Source of the DNA: a virus | DNA: 51,419 bases | IMG/VR virus record: IMGVR_UViG_3300033150_001155 | Span: 1 to 51,419 of that record | Reading direction: 5' to 3' (one strand) | In this document: positions 30,921 to 39,774 of the stretch, in pieces | Numbering within the stretch: the stretch's first letter is position 1 | How the letters are laid out: each line of letters begins with the position of its first letter | The notes under the pieces: generated by a model | What the model was told of the DNA's origin: nothing | The model's database searches: none | The model's input: only the letters and a program-made list of their open reading frames with translations | Translations under genes and position numbers: made by a program

Positions 30921-31756
30921 CGCAATGCTCCTAAATGTGATTTGATCTCTGCAAATTTCTTGCGCGCTTGTTTGGAATCGTATCCGTCCCCTTCGGTATT
31001 TGCCAAGTTACCGACAATGGCACCATGACCGAAATGATGATATGCCATTCGAAGTTGCGAAGTAAGCCCAATGACCCGGTAATCTTTCGGATTATCATAT
31101 GTCACCTTGAGCCAGAGCTTAGCTCCGACGTCATTTGAAACGACATCCGACCTCCATCTTTTCCGGTCAATCCGTCCGGCATGTTCAAGCTCAAGAAAAT
31201 AAGAGTTTTTCTCTGGAGGCAAAAGATCGGCGAAAAGTGATCGATAGGGTTCATGGCTTGCATCTTCAACCGTATTCCGCCAGTCAATTATCATCCCGTC
31301 TTTATATGACCGCATGTCAAGAAATCCGAACCAAAAATGATAGATCGGCGTCCTGAATCCTTTCCAAGTATAGCCCTTCTGTTTTGTATCAACTATTGCC
31401 AGCAGATTCTTCTCTGATTCCGCAAGGGACACAAATGTAGATAACCATCCTTTTGTCCTGATGAATGTATCGCAGTCAAGGATTACCGCATAATCCGTAT
31501 GACAGAGATCGTTTACAAGAACGTTGAGAGACCCTCCGTGGGTAAGGGGAGGGCCATAATTTTCAACAAGAGTAAGCCAACCAGCCTCTTGTTTTGCCCT
31601 CAAATATTCAAGGTCAATCCCGTTTTTCGAACAGTCATCAAACACAATCATCTCATATGGATAATGAGTGAGATTCCGCACCGACTCGACGCAGAGTTGT
31701 ATCGCCTCATATGAATCGCGATTTGTGATGAGAATAGAGACTGTTTTCATCCTCAA
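30908..31756 (-). CDS. GT2 family glycosyltransferase
   Basis: A 282-residue protein. KTVSILITNRDSYEA opens the GT-A fold, EMIVFDDCS follows, and YAVILDCDTF carries the DXD metal motif. The C-terminal half is variable. ATGA overlap with the next GT2 gene upstream shows operon organisation. Sugar and acceptor unknown. Confidence 0.85.
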   Translation of the reverse strand: MRMKTVSILITNRDSYEAIQLCVESVRNLTHYPYEMIVFDDCSKNGIDLEYLRAKQEAGWLTLVENYGPPLTHGGSLNVLVNDLCHTDYAVILDCDTFIRTKGWLSTFVSLAESEKNLLAIVDTKQKGYTWKGFRTPIYHFWFGFLDMRSYKDGMIIDWRNTVEDASHEPYRSLFADLLPPEKNSYFLELEHAGRIDRKRWRSDVVSNDVGAKLWLKVTYDNPKDYRVIGLTSQLRMAYHHFGHGAIVGNLANTEGDGYDSKQARKKFAEIKSHLGALRCRA

Positions 31757-32469
31757 GCCCTCAGTTTATAGAGCTCCTCCCGAATAGCTGCCATTTTTTT
31801 CTCTCGGATAAGGATGGTGTTTTTCGCATCGTGTTCGTAATCGGGAGTCGCAATCACTGAAATATGCTCCCAATGTCGGAATTTACGTTTGACCGATTCT
31901 GGCACTGGAACAATCTTATCTTCAAGACCTTTCTCTTTGAGTTTGAGCCAAAATTCACCACCGACCGGGCAATAAACTTCTCTCCCCTCATATTCAATCC
32001 GCTTGTGTCGCCAGTCGCTTTTGAGTCTTTTCCGATATGCCGTCATGTTAAGACACATGAACCAGGATTGAAACCAGTCAGGAAGTGATGGTTGCGCAGA
32101 TCGATATCCTCGTTCAATACCGAATACTCCGATATTAGAGCCGAGAGCATCAACGGTCTCTGAAAGCCATCCGCCCTCAAGAATCTGCACATCATTGTCC
32201 ATTATCAGCGCAACGCTTGTCTTGCATGTGTCGAGGAGAACATTAATGGCATTCCCATGACCGAGTCGTTTTTCCCCTTCAATAAGATTGATCGCTCCCT
32301 TTGCCTTTGCCGATCGGAGATAATAGATATCCTCATCATTGTAGCTTCCGTCATCATAGACAGTTATTTTATATGACGGATATTCCGTGAAGCGGATAAT
32401 TGATTCAATACAGAGCTTTATCATCCCCCAGGCGTTAAAATTCGGAATCAGTATATTTACCTTTTTCAT
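31753..32469 (-). CDS. GT2 family glycosyltransferase
   Basis: A 238-residue protein with KVNILIPNFNAWG, KITVYDDGSYND and the DXD motif VALIMDNDVQ. Clearly homologous in outline to the GT2 genes on both sides, suggesting tandem duplication and divergence. ATGA-coupled. Confidence 0.85.
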   Translation of the reverse strand: MKKVNILIPNFNAWGMIKLCIESIIRFTEYPSYKITVYDDGSYNDEDIYYLRSAKAKGAINLIEGEKRLGHGNAINVLLDTCKTSVALIMDNDVQILEGGWLSETVDALGSNIGVFGIERGYRSAQPSLPDWFQSWFMCLNMTAYRKRLKSDWRHKRIEYEGREVYCPVGGEFWLKLKEKGLEDKIVPVPESVKRKFRHWEHISVIATPDYEHDAKNTILIREKKMAAIREELYKLRA

Positions 32470-33287
32470 TTTTCCTCCCTCAGCTTCAGAAGCCGGAGAC
32501 TGACTGCAGCTTTCGTCTGGATAACATATTCATGTTCCGGGCGATGGGCATTTCGGTCAAGTGAAAGGAATGTCTTGAATTGTCGCCATAAAAAATACTT
32601 CGGCATCTCAAGCATCCGAAGCCCGCTTGGATTTTCATACTCAAGCACTTCCCATAACCGCCATCCAGTATCAAGAAAAACCTGCACAGGTTCGGGGTCG
32701 GGATGCGCAGGAGGCGACATACCGTCAAATTGCTCTTTTCTCCAATATTCATCATAAGGAATGCGCCTTAGATCCCAGAGATCATCAGATGCTATTTTCG
32801 CATAGGCTTTCATGTTGAGAAGCATCCAGTTTGGGATCCACCGAGGCGCAGACCAGCAGTTTTGGAAGTGATTCTCGGCCTTTCTGAGGCGTGCGACTCC
32901 GAGATCGTTTTCATCATGGATCATTGCCATAAGGATCCGAAGCCACTGGCTATCAACGACCTCCGTCCCGGTTGACATCAGCATCGCAAAAGGTGCTCGG
33001 CACTGGCGCAAGAGCACCTTGATATTTTCTCCATGTCCATATTTCAATCGTCCGCTCGGCATTGTATCGGTTATGACGTTTTCAATAAGCTTTATTCGCC
33101 CCGCCTCGGCCATACCACGGAGATATTCAAGCCGATTTCCGTCCCCCTTGCCTTCGGAATTATCGCAAACCATCAGAGAAAAGGAAGGATAATCCGTTCG
33201 CTTAAGAATTGATTCTATAGTGAGGCATACAGCATCCCAGCTTGTTCTGTTCGGAAGAAGAATTTCAACGTGCTTTTTATCCAGCAT
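32466..33287 (-). CDS. GT2-like glycosyltransferase with degenerate metal motif
   Basis: A 273-residue protein from the ATG at 33287, chosen to avoid overlapping the acetyltransferase gene upstream. HVEILLPNRTSWDAV and LMVCDNSEG fit the GT2 fold, but the position of the DXD motif reads FAMLMSTGTEV, lacking both aspartates. It may be inactive, metal-independent or act as a partner. ATGA overlap with the next GT2 gene. Confidence 0.75.
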   Translation of the reverse strand: MLDKKHVEILLPNRTSWDAVCLTIESILKRTDYPSFSLMVCDNSEGKGDGNRLEYLRGMAEAGRIKLIENVITDTMPSGRLKYGHGENIKVLLRQCRAPFAMLMSTGTEVVDSQWLRILMAMIHDENDLGVARLRKAENHFQNCWSAPRWIPNWMLLNMKAYAKIASDDLWDLRRIPYDEYWRKEQFDGMSPPAHPDPEPVQVFLDTGWRLWEVLEYENPSGLRMLEMPKYFLWRQFKTFLSLDRNAHRPEHEYVIQTKAAVSLRLLKLREEK

Positions 33288-33291
33288 TTTG

Positions 33292-33837
33292 TCATTCCCG
33301 ATATTCATCCTTAAGTATTGACATCACAATATAATCTTTCCACCGACCATCGCGGAATACGGATTTTCGGAGCCTTCCTTCTTCATGAAATCCGATCCTC
33401 CGATAGAGTCTCAATGCAACCTCATTATCCTCAAGGACACAAAGCCAAAGGCGGTGCATATTCCAATGATCAAAACAGAATTTTAATAGTGCCCTAAATG
33501 CCCGTGTCCCCAAACCCTTCCCCCGCTTCTCGGGTACAATGTCCAACCCTACACGCACAGAACGATTATTCATATCAATCTGATCCATACGGATAAACCC
33601 GCAGAAATCGCCTTCAACTGAGATTGGAAAATCCTTCGTCTCCTCAACAATAGAAAAATATAAGCGCGTATGGTCATCAAGCAGACCTTCAAACCACCGT
33701 TCCTGTTGCCTCTCGTTTATTTGAGTGACATCTGTGAGATAAATCCATGTTGACGGATCGTTCCTGATGCATCGGATATGCTCAATATCCTCCCTCTCAA
33801 CGGGACGGAATCCAAGCCCATCATGCCAGAACATCAT
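33292..33837 (-). CDS. GNAT N-acetyltransferase
   Basis: A 181-residue protein from the ATGATG at 33837 (GGTGGAGG upstream). GLGFRPVEREDIEHI opens the fold, KRGKGLGTRAF is the acetyl-CoA pyrophosphate loop, and LRLYRRIGFHEEGRLR is the C-terminal motif of RimJ/RimL/PseH-like enzymes. Beside a sugar aminotransferase it probably N-acetylates an amino sugar. The order aminotransferase then acetyltransferase supports this. Confidence 0.88.
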   Translation of the reverse strand: MMFWHDGLGFRPVEREDIEHIRCIRNDPSTWIYLTDVTQINERQQERWFEGLLDDHTRLYFSIVEETKDFPISVEGDFCGFIRMDQIDMNNRSVRVGLDIVPEKRGKGLGTRAFRALLKFCFDHWNMHRLWLCVLEDNEVALRLYRRIGFHEEGRLRKSVFRDGRWKDYIVMSILKDEYRE

Positions 33838-34930
33838 ATGCCTCCACCGCATTCATGATCTCTTCTCTCTCTTCTTCACCGACCCACCATCCGACAGGAA
33901 TCGCTACCTGATGCTCGTTGAAATAATCAACACCTTTCAGGCCGTCTGTCCTGAACCGACCGAAACAGGAATGAGTATCGTTCCTTTCGTGTACTCGACT
34001 TGTATGAATCTTCCTGTCCGCCATGAATTTTATGAACCTCTCCCGATCATCGACAATGACCACAAAAAGCCAATATGACGAAAACCGATCATCATCGTAT
34101 AATAAGGGCTTGACTCTCCGTCCCGCCCGATTTGACATTTCGCTGAAATAGAACCGTGCATTATCCCTATGCTTCTTGATCACTCCTTCAACGTGCGCCA
34201 TCTGCTCAATCCCGATCGTTGCCGTCACGTCGTTCATGTGATATTTCCATCCAGCCTCAGCGATGTTTTCAGCACATCGCACCTCGCGCGTTTTGAGTCG
34301 GTCGATACCATACCACCGAAGTAGTCGTCCCCGTTCAAAATCGTCCCTTCGCCTCATGCAAAGTGCTCCACCGTCAACGGTCGTTAATTGCTTGATTGCT
34401 TGGAATGAAAACATTGTGAGGTCTGCGAGTGTACCGACCTTTCGGCTTTTATATTCCGCGCCGAAAGAATGCGCAGCGTCCTCGATCAAAGTAAGATTGT
34501 ATTCCTTGCATAATGCGATAAGCCTATCATAATCGCAAGGATAACCTCCATAATCGACACAAACGATGGCTTTTGTTTTCGGTGTAATCTTCCGTTCAAC
34601 ATCCTCGGGGTCAATATTCCCGTCCTCTGGATTTATATCCGCCCAGACGATTTGGGCACCTGAATGAAGAATCGGCATATTCGTTGCCGTGCAGGTCATC
34701 GGTGTTGAAATCACTTCACAACCTTCTCCGATATCCTCAAGCCTCAGTGCCAGATGAAGTCCTGCCGTACCATTCACAAGAGTCAAGCAGTATTCACACC
34801 CGATGTATTCTTTCAGCATATCCTCAAATTTATCAACCTTTATACCTTGACCGATCCATCCAGAGTGGAGCGTTTCAAGCAATGGCTTATCTACTGACTC
34901 TGGCATGTAAGGTTTGAAAAGCGGTATCAT
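33821..34930 (-). CDS. DegT/DnrJ/EryC1-type PLP sugar aminotransferase
   Basis: A 369-residue protein of normal family length. MIPLFKPYMP, LVNGTAGLHLAL, EDAAHSFGAEYKSRKVG (Asp151 near the PLP ring) and FSFQAIKQLTTVDGGAL with Lys180 as the Schiff-base lysine are all present. It converts a keto sugar nucleotide to an amino sugar. No dehydratase or epimerase to make the keto sugar is seen in this window, so the substrate must come from the host. Confidence 0.92.
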   Translation of the reverse strand: MIPLFKPYMPESVDKPLLETLHSGWIGQGIKVDKFEDMLKEYIGCEYCLTLVNGTAGLHLALRLEDIGEGCEVISTPMTCTATNMPILHSGAQIVWADINPEDGNIDPEDVERKITPKTKAIVCVDYGGYPCDYDRLIALCKEYNLTLIEDAAHSFGAEYKSRKVGTLADLTMFSFQAIKQLTTVDGGALCMRRRDDFERGRLLRWYGIDRLKTREVRCAENIAEAGWKYHMNDVTATIGIEQMAHVEGVIKKHRDNARFYFSEMSNRAGRRVKPLLYDDDRFSSYWLFVVIVDDRERFIKFMADRKIHTSRVHERNDTHSCFGRFRTDGLKGVDYFNEHQVAIPVGWWVGEEEREEIMNAVEAYDVLA

Positions 34931-35367
34931 AATATTTCCTTTTTCATGAGAACGGAGGCAATACTTTTGAGCACTTTGCTTTCATATGTGAGATAGGAAG
35001 GGAAGAGATACGGCCTTGCCCCCATTCGGCTTGATCCAAATTCATTAACAAGGGCATATTTAACATTCGTTCCGACAACGACAACAAACCTTGTCTTCGT
35101 CCCCGCCGGTCTCTTTATTCCATCGCCGGATTTAGCTGGGCCTTGTGTCCTTCCCTCTGCGATATTACTCCAGCTCCAATTTGTCGATATCGACCCCATG
35201 AGCCGACCCGTATCCCAGACTCCCTTTGCCTTCCCCGTCTCCTTTGCCAGCCCTTCAATTCTAAACCCGTTCTTCAGGAGCTCTTTCTTTATAGCTTCTG
35301 TTTTCAATCTAACCAGCTTATCTATCCGCGCCTGAACTTTCGCCACACCAACTACTTTTACTGACAT
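34927..35367 (-). CDS. HK97 gp10-like head-tail/minor tail protein
   Basis: A 146-residue protein starting at the ATG that overlaps the previous stop (TGATG). The pattern VVGVAKVQARIDKL, DTGRLMGSIST, VGTNVKYALVNEFG and RPYLFPS is the HK97-gp10 family signature. Involved in joining head and tail. The next structural gene, the tail terminator, is displaced 8.8 kb by the glycan cassette. Confidence 0.88.
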   Translation of the reverse strand: MSVKVVGVAKVQARIDKLVRLKTEAIKKELLKNGFRIEGLAKETGKAKGVWDTGRLMGSISTNWSWSNIAEGRTQGPAKSGDGIKRPAGTKTRFVVVVGTNVKYALVNEFGSSRMGARPYLFPSYLTYESKVLKSIASVLMKKEIL

Positions 35368-35702
35368 CACTCGCCTCGTTGGAGCTCGGATACGAATAGC
35401 TCCATTTTCTTGCCCGCCTCACTCCAGTTATTTACAAGCTTAATCTCAAATTCCCGCGAATCAAGCTTGACGATATAGCCCTCTTTGATATTCGCCCTCC
35501 ATTCAAGATATATGACATAATCCGGAAATACAGCTTTTTGATCATATGCCACAATTTCTAACTTTTTCGGCAAATCTTCAAATCTACACGGAACCCGGCG
35601 GTGGAGTATGACATCTGACGATGTATATCCGCCTTGACCATCTGAAGTATAGCTCTGGCGCAGAATCGTGCATTTTGAATCCAGAAGAGACGCAAAACTC
35701 AT
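35367..35702 (-). CDS. Head closure (head-tail joining) protein
   Basis: A 111-residue small beta-barrel protein (LLDSKCTILRQSYTSDGQGGY, VPCRFEDLP, EFEIKLVNNW) of the phage head-tail joining family (SPP1 gp16-like). It sits between the connector and gp10-like genes as in other siphoviruses. TGATG and ATGA overlaps on its sides. Confidence 0.85.
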   Translation of the reverse strand: MSFASLLDSKCTILRQSYTSDGQGGYTSSDVILHRRVPCRFEDLPKKLEIVAYDQKAVFPDYVIYLEWRANIKEGYIVKLDSREFEIKLVNNWSEAGKKMELFVSELQRGE

Positions 35703-36838
35703 ATTAACCTCGAACGGAAAAGATCAAGTTGTTCAAGCAAATCATCTGGTAAGGCTTTCTTCAGGTCGGCGAGAGTATAGGAATAAACCCTGCCTATTTT
35801 TTCCGATTTCACTCCGGGGTTTAGCTTCCTCATCTGATACTTCAGTTTTACAAGCTCAATACATATTTGCTCAAGCGAAGTCGGGATTGTTGTATATCCA
35901 GCCGTGTAAGAGACGAAAACATCCTGAAAATCTCGCGACGGCTGACTTTGTAACTCTATTATGCCGGCGTCGAGGTCTGTGACATATCCCTCCTCAACTT
36001 CATCCGGGACTTCAAGTTCGCCATTCACATTTAGGCAATTCACATTATGTTTTTCAAACAGAAGTGATGAAGGCCAGGAATTATAATCCGAGTCAACTAT
36101 TGAGGCCGACCATCCGCTTACAGCACTTATTGCCGTCACTACTTCTGATAGCTGATCATTGGCTCCGCTTGAAATATCAATCGTTGCATCAATGGTTCCA
36201 TCCGTCACAAGCTCTATTGCCTCGTCCGATGAGGATTTCACTCTCGCATAAGCATTATAGGCCGTCGTAGAGGTACGCTTTACGTAGATAGCTGCAATCC
36301 TGCCAGTTGATATCTGGGCGATGGCCGTCACTGGATAATTGTCCAGATATATCTTCCTCTTTTCTGCCGTATAACGTTGGAGCGTATATGTAGTTGTTTT
36401 AAGTGTCCGATTACAGTAACGGTTAAGAAAATCCGATGCACGGTTGATGAGATCCTCAATGAGTGCGGTATCAACTATTTTGAGCGTTTGTTCGTTAGCC
36501 GACCCGAGACATGACAGCGCACCAGTGACGACAAGATCAGTCGACGGCGCATCGTCGTCTGCAATACGACCCGACTTCCATCCGGCAAGAGCATTTATCG
36601 CCGTAATAAGCTCTCCGATTGTATCCTTATCTGCATCAGCAAAAGTCAATGTATTTGTGCCCGCGTCTGCTCCGCCTGTGATCTTGAGGATTATCGTAGT
36701 ATCTGTAACTTCAACTGTAGCTGCCGTCGCTCCCGAGCTGTCGGAATATATCCATATCCCATCGCTTTCGCTTTCGGTGCCCAGATAGGCCAATACAGCA
36801 TCTGCCGTAGTAAGGCTTATGGTTGTGTCTAAAGACAT
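35699..36838 (-). CDS. Head-tail connector (gp6-like) with two inserted beta domains
   Basis: A 379-residue protein, far longer than the usual 100-110 of the connector family. The connector core is visible as LIEDLINRASDFLNRYCNRTL, VSYTAGYTTIPTSLEQICIE and ELVKLKYQMR. Two extra segments, about residues 25-120 and 185-275, share a pattern (gAinAlaGWksg and vtAisAvsGWsas), indicating a duplicated domain inserted into the connector. These may form surface decorations at the neck. Confidence 0.75.
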   Translation of the reverse strand: MSLDTTISLTTADAVLAYLGTESESDGIWIYSDSSGATAATVEVTDTTIILKITGGADAGTNTLTFADADKDTIGELITAINALAGWKSGRIADDDAPSTDLVVTGALSCLGSANEQTLKIVDTALIEDLINRASDFLNRYCNRTLKTTTYTLQRYTAEKRKIYLDNYPVTAIAQISTGRIAAIYVKRTSTTAYNAYARVKSSSDEAIELVTDGTIDATIDISSGANDQLSEVVTAISAVSGWSASIVDSDYNSWPSSLLFEKHNVNCLNVNGELEVPDEVEEGYVTDLDAGIIELQSQPSRDFQDVFVSYTAGYTTIPTSLEQICIELVKLKYQMRKLNPGVKSEKIGRVYSYTLADLKKALPDDLLEQLDLFRSRLI

Positions 36839-36839
36839 T

Positions 36840-37025
36840 CTATTTCTCCATCACGGGCTCCGCAATCATCTTATTTCGTTCCGCCCGCTTTGATTTCACG
36901 GCATATCCGAGATCAATCAGCACCTTCGCGAAATGCCTTGGGACAATCTTTTTCATTCCCACACGGTAGCAATTCTTATAATCACGTACTATCTCAACCT
37001 CAACCGTTAGCCCGTCGTTCGGCAT
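36840..37025 (-). CDS. Small head-module protein (61 aa)
   Basis: Basic protein (MPNDGLTVEVEIVRDYKNCYRVG) ending in a charged helix. Small proteins of this kind, often with a fold similar to head-associated peptides, are common between capsid and connector genes. Function is unknown. Confidence 0.6.
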   Translation of the reverse strand: MPNDGLTVEVEIVRDYKNCYRVGMKKIVPRHFAKVLIDLGYAVKSKRAERNKMIAEPVMEK

Positions 37026-37030
37026 TATCC

Positions 37031-38074
37031 TCAGCTATTTTGTGTCAACATTACAAACGGCGAAAGCGTATTTGCCCCGCGTTTCGGAGTGATTGGTGCC
37101 GAGAGAGTCGGCTGCCCATCAACCCTGAGTACAATGCGCCAGAACGTCTCGTCTGTGAGAAACCCAGAAGAGCCCGGCACGTGCCGTGATCCTGCAATTT
37201 CAAGGCTTCTGTCCGCAATGACATAATGACGCCAATCCGCAAGAATAAGGTCTCCCTTTGCATCAATTGCTGAACAATGCTCTGTCGGTATAATCGGTGC
37301 CCCGAAACAAGTCCTGTTTGAGAGATCAAGAAATGTAGCCTGATTAGCTGCTGATGCGCTTGCCTCAAAAATCTCATCCAGTGCATCGGGATTGATGAGC
37401 CAAACGGCATTCTTCCATGAGGCAGGAAGTAGACGTTTCGCCATATGCGCAAAATCCGTCCAATCAATCAAATTGTTCGCAGCCCGGGAAACCGTTATTT
37501 CAGCCCCGCTATTTACAATACCGATCGGCATCCCACCGCCTGTCCCCTGGATATAGGCGTCATCCTCAATGAAGGCGAGAGCCTTCCCGAATGACTGAGC
37601 GATGAATTCTGAAAAAGCCCCGTAGTCATCCTCAAGCTCATTCGATGCATAGCATGTGCCGACAAGTTTATGTGGCGTCAATTCAAGCTCGCCCACTTCC
37701 GGGTCTGAGATGTTTGATGACTTGTCACCACGCTCCGCCGTCCATGTGAACGTAATGCCACCATAGATGTTTGACGATCTGTCGGTATCAACAAGGGTAC
37801 GAATTTTGAGCGAATCGCGAGTTACGGGAAAAACACGCGCCCGAGGACGAACGATTGCACCCTCCAGAGCTGCAGCTTCGAATATTCCATCCGCCCACTG
37901 CTCTGGCACAAGAAATCCGCCCTGTGCGTCCACGGAAGTTTCCATCCTCCCCGCAGTCTTTGCAGAGATGAGACGGGAATCCGGAGTCCCTTCCCCATCA
38001 CAGGCTTTTCGGACTTTCACACAGAACTCACCCAGAGATTTGAACCCGCCGTCCTTTGTCTTATACTTCTCCAT
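37031..38074 (-). CDS. Second HK97-fold major capsid protein (short form, 347 aa)
   Basis: Shares the blocks DAQGGFLVPE, DSLKI, FTWTAERGDKS, LELTPHKLVGTCYASNEL and LTDETFWRIVLRV with the protein at 39775-41094, so the two are paralogs. The N-terminal scaffold-like region of the other is replaced by only about 45 residues. HK97-fold capsomer protein. Its start overlaps the upstream GT4 gene by 14 bases. Possibly a minor or vertex subunit; which one dominates in the virion is unknown. Confidence 0.85.
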   Translation of the reverse strand: MEKYKTKDGGFKSLGEFCVKVRKACDGEGTPDSRLISAKTAGRMETSVDAQGGFLVPEQWADGIFEAAALEGAIVRPRARVFPVTRDSLKIRTLVDTDRSSNIYGGITFTWTAERGDKSSNISDPEVGELELTPHKLVGTCYASNELEDDYGAFSEFIAQSFGKALAFIEDDAYIQGTGGGMPIGIVNSGAEITVSRAANNLIDWTDFAHMAKRLLPASWKNAVWLINPDALDEIFEASASAANQATFLDLSNRTCFGAPIIPTEHCSAIDAKGDLILADWRHYVIADRSLEIAGSRHVPGSSGFLTDETFWRIVLRVDGQPTLSAPITPKRGANTLSPFVMLTQNS

Positions 38075-39227
38075 TGTCCTTCTCCTGTTTTTTAAGATTT
38101 TCTTCCAATTTATTAATTATCGGGACGAAGTATGTCTTCCATACATTATCCCAGTCGTAATCAATAACCTCCTCCCTAATCTCTCTTCGATCATATCCGT
38201 CATCATGGAAATCGGCATAAAATGATTGTAAGGATTCTAATATCTCCTGTTCCTTACATTCATATCGCCACGTTCCATTTGGTATCCACCGAAGCTCATT
38301 ATCATCGACGTGAATTAGTCGGCCTGTTCGACAGAGCTCTCTTCCTGTAGTCGTATCGGTTACGATGACAGGAGTCCCGCACGCCTGAGCTTCAATAATC
38401 GGGAGGCCGAATCCTTCGCCCCTAGTCGGGAGACACATTACGTCCATCCCGTTATATATGTCGGCCAAATCACCTTCTGTATAGCGCGAGAAATGGTAAT
38501 CCATCTGCAATGGCCAGCCGACGACATTTCCGAGGCCGAGGCTGTTTACAACATCAATATAATTAATACAATTACTTCTGACTCCTCGCTCATTTGCCAA
38601 CGAATGGATAAAGAGCCGGGATTCCTTATGTTCCTGATTGAATTTTTTGAATGCCCTCAATAATGGGATAAAACCCTTTCTGTCATCGGCGTAGTTCATG
38701 CCGACGGTTCCGATGACAAAAGTATCATCTCCCCAATTCATGCTCTCCCTGAAGGCCTTCCGTCCCTTTGGCTTTATCCTGAATGTTTTTGTGTCTATGC
38801 CATGTGGAGCATACCACGGATTGAGCCCAATACTCTTGAGCTCCCTCTCTCCATGCCGAGAATAGGCAATAGGAAAGCCGACTTTTTCTGCGATCCTTTT
38901 CAGCACCGTGCTTATCCATTCGGTATCAACTGGAATCATCGCGACCCATTTCTCTTTCGGTGGGAGTCGCTTCCCGTCCAATACCCAAATATCAAACAGT
39001 GACCAGATATAGTCGAATTCCTCATCAACCAACATCTTGTTTACATAATACATATCGGTGCCGTCGTAAATTTCAAATCCTTCCCATTCGTACCTTGTAT
39101 GATCCATATGCTTTGTGATGACACGTACGAAATGCCCAACGTCTCTCAGCCGTACAATAAGCTCCCGAGTCACATTCCCATAACCGGATCGTGCAAGTGG
39201 CGAAGCTGAATGCCATAATATTCTCAT
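38061..39227 (-). CDS. GT4-type glycosyltransferase between the capsid genes
   Basis: A 388-residue GT-B fold enzyme. MRILWHSASPLARSGYGNV opens the N-domain, GTVGMNYADDRKG begins the C-domain, and EGFGLPIIEAQACGTPVI is the nucleotide-sugar-binding E-x7-E motif of GT4 enzymes. Its position between two capsid paralogs, overlapping one, suggests that it glycosylates capsid proteins. A terminator-like hairpin separates it from the gene upstream, so it may have separate control. Confidence 0.85.
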   Translation of the reverse strand: MRILWHSASPLARSGYGNVTRELIVRLRDVGHFVRVITKHMDHTRYEWEGFEIYDGTDMYYVNKMLVDEEFDYIWSLFDIWVLDGKRLPPKEKWVAMIPVDTEWISTVLKRIAEKVGFPIAYSRHGERELKSIGLNPWYAPHGIDTKTFRIKPKGRKAFRESMNWGDDTFVIGTVGMNYADDRKGFIPLLRAFKKFNQEHKESRLFIHSLANERGVRSNCINYIDVVNSLGLGNVVGWPLQMDYHFSRYTEGDLADIYNGMDVMCLPTRGEGFGLPIIEAQACGTPVIVTDTTTGRELCRTGRLIHVDDNELRWIPNGTWRYECKEQEILESLQSFYADFHDDGYDRREIREEVIDYDWDNVWKTYFVPIINKLEENLKKQEKDNGEV

Positions 39228-39239
39228 TTTCTCCCCCTT

Positions 39240-39297
39240 AAAAACGAGGCGTCGGGGTAAAGGAGGGAGAATGACACTCGCTTCACCCCTAGCCTCG
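39240..39297 (-). terminator. Rho-independent terminator between decoration-like gene and GT4
   Basis: On the minus strand CGAGGC-TA-GGGGT pairs with ACCCC-GAC-GCCTCG around a 26-base loop (39245-39297), followed by five T residues (39244-39240). It would cut the transcript after the first capsid and decoration-like genes, raising their abundance relative to the GT4, second capsid and connector genes. The large loop makes it weaker than ideal. Confidence 0.6.
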
Positions 39298-39324
39298 CCT
39301 TCATTTCACATTCCTACACGAACA

Positions 39325-39762
39325 TCACGAAGGCAACGTTGCCTGTTTATAACGTCCGCGCATCTGCTCCATGACAAGTCCGACAACCTCTGTTCCGCTC
39401 GCATCGTCGGTAGACACCCGTCCCGCTACATAGCGGAAACCACTTGCAACATCAAGTTCCTGACCCCTCACCTGACATGTCAGGATATCGGTGTCGGTCG
39501 TATTCGTCGATGTAAAAGTGTCTGAAGCACCGCTGACGGTTTTCGACCCGCCTCCGCTCGTATCGGTAGCCTGCCAGATGGCAAGCGTGATGACTGAATC
39601 AGAAGCCAGATCAGAAGCTACACATTTTGCAACAACGAGATCGTAATTAGCCATGTCGAGCCATGAGGATGTGATACGATCGTTTGACTCTCCACCCAAA
39701 GCGGTTGATATCCCGCCGTAGGTAGATCGTACAACCTGACTCTCTTTGTGTATGTTAGCCAT
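39325..39762 (-). CDS. Putative capsid decoration-type structural protein (145 aa)
   Basis: A beta-rich, Ser/Thr/Ala-rich protein without cysteine clusters (MANIHKESQVVRSTYGG, RYVAGRVSTDDASG). It follows the main capsid gene after 12 bases, the usual place of a decoration or head-fibre protein. Its composition fits an exposed structural protein. Family not recognised with certainty. Confidence 0.6.
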   Translation of the reverse strand: MANIHKESQVVRSTYGGISTALGGESNDRITSSWLDMANYDLVVAKCVASDLASDSVITLAIWQATDTSGGGSKTVSGASDTFTSTNTTDTDILTCQVRGQELDVASGFRYVAGRVSTDDASGTEVVGLVMEQMRGRYKQATLPS

Positions 39763-39774
39763 TTTATTCCTCCA

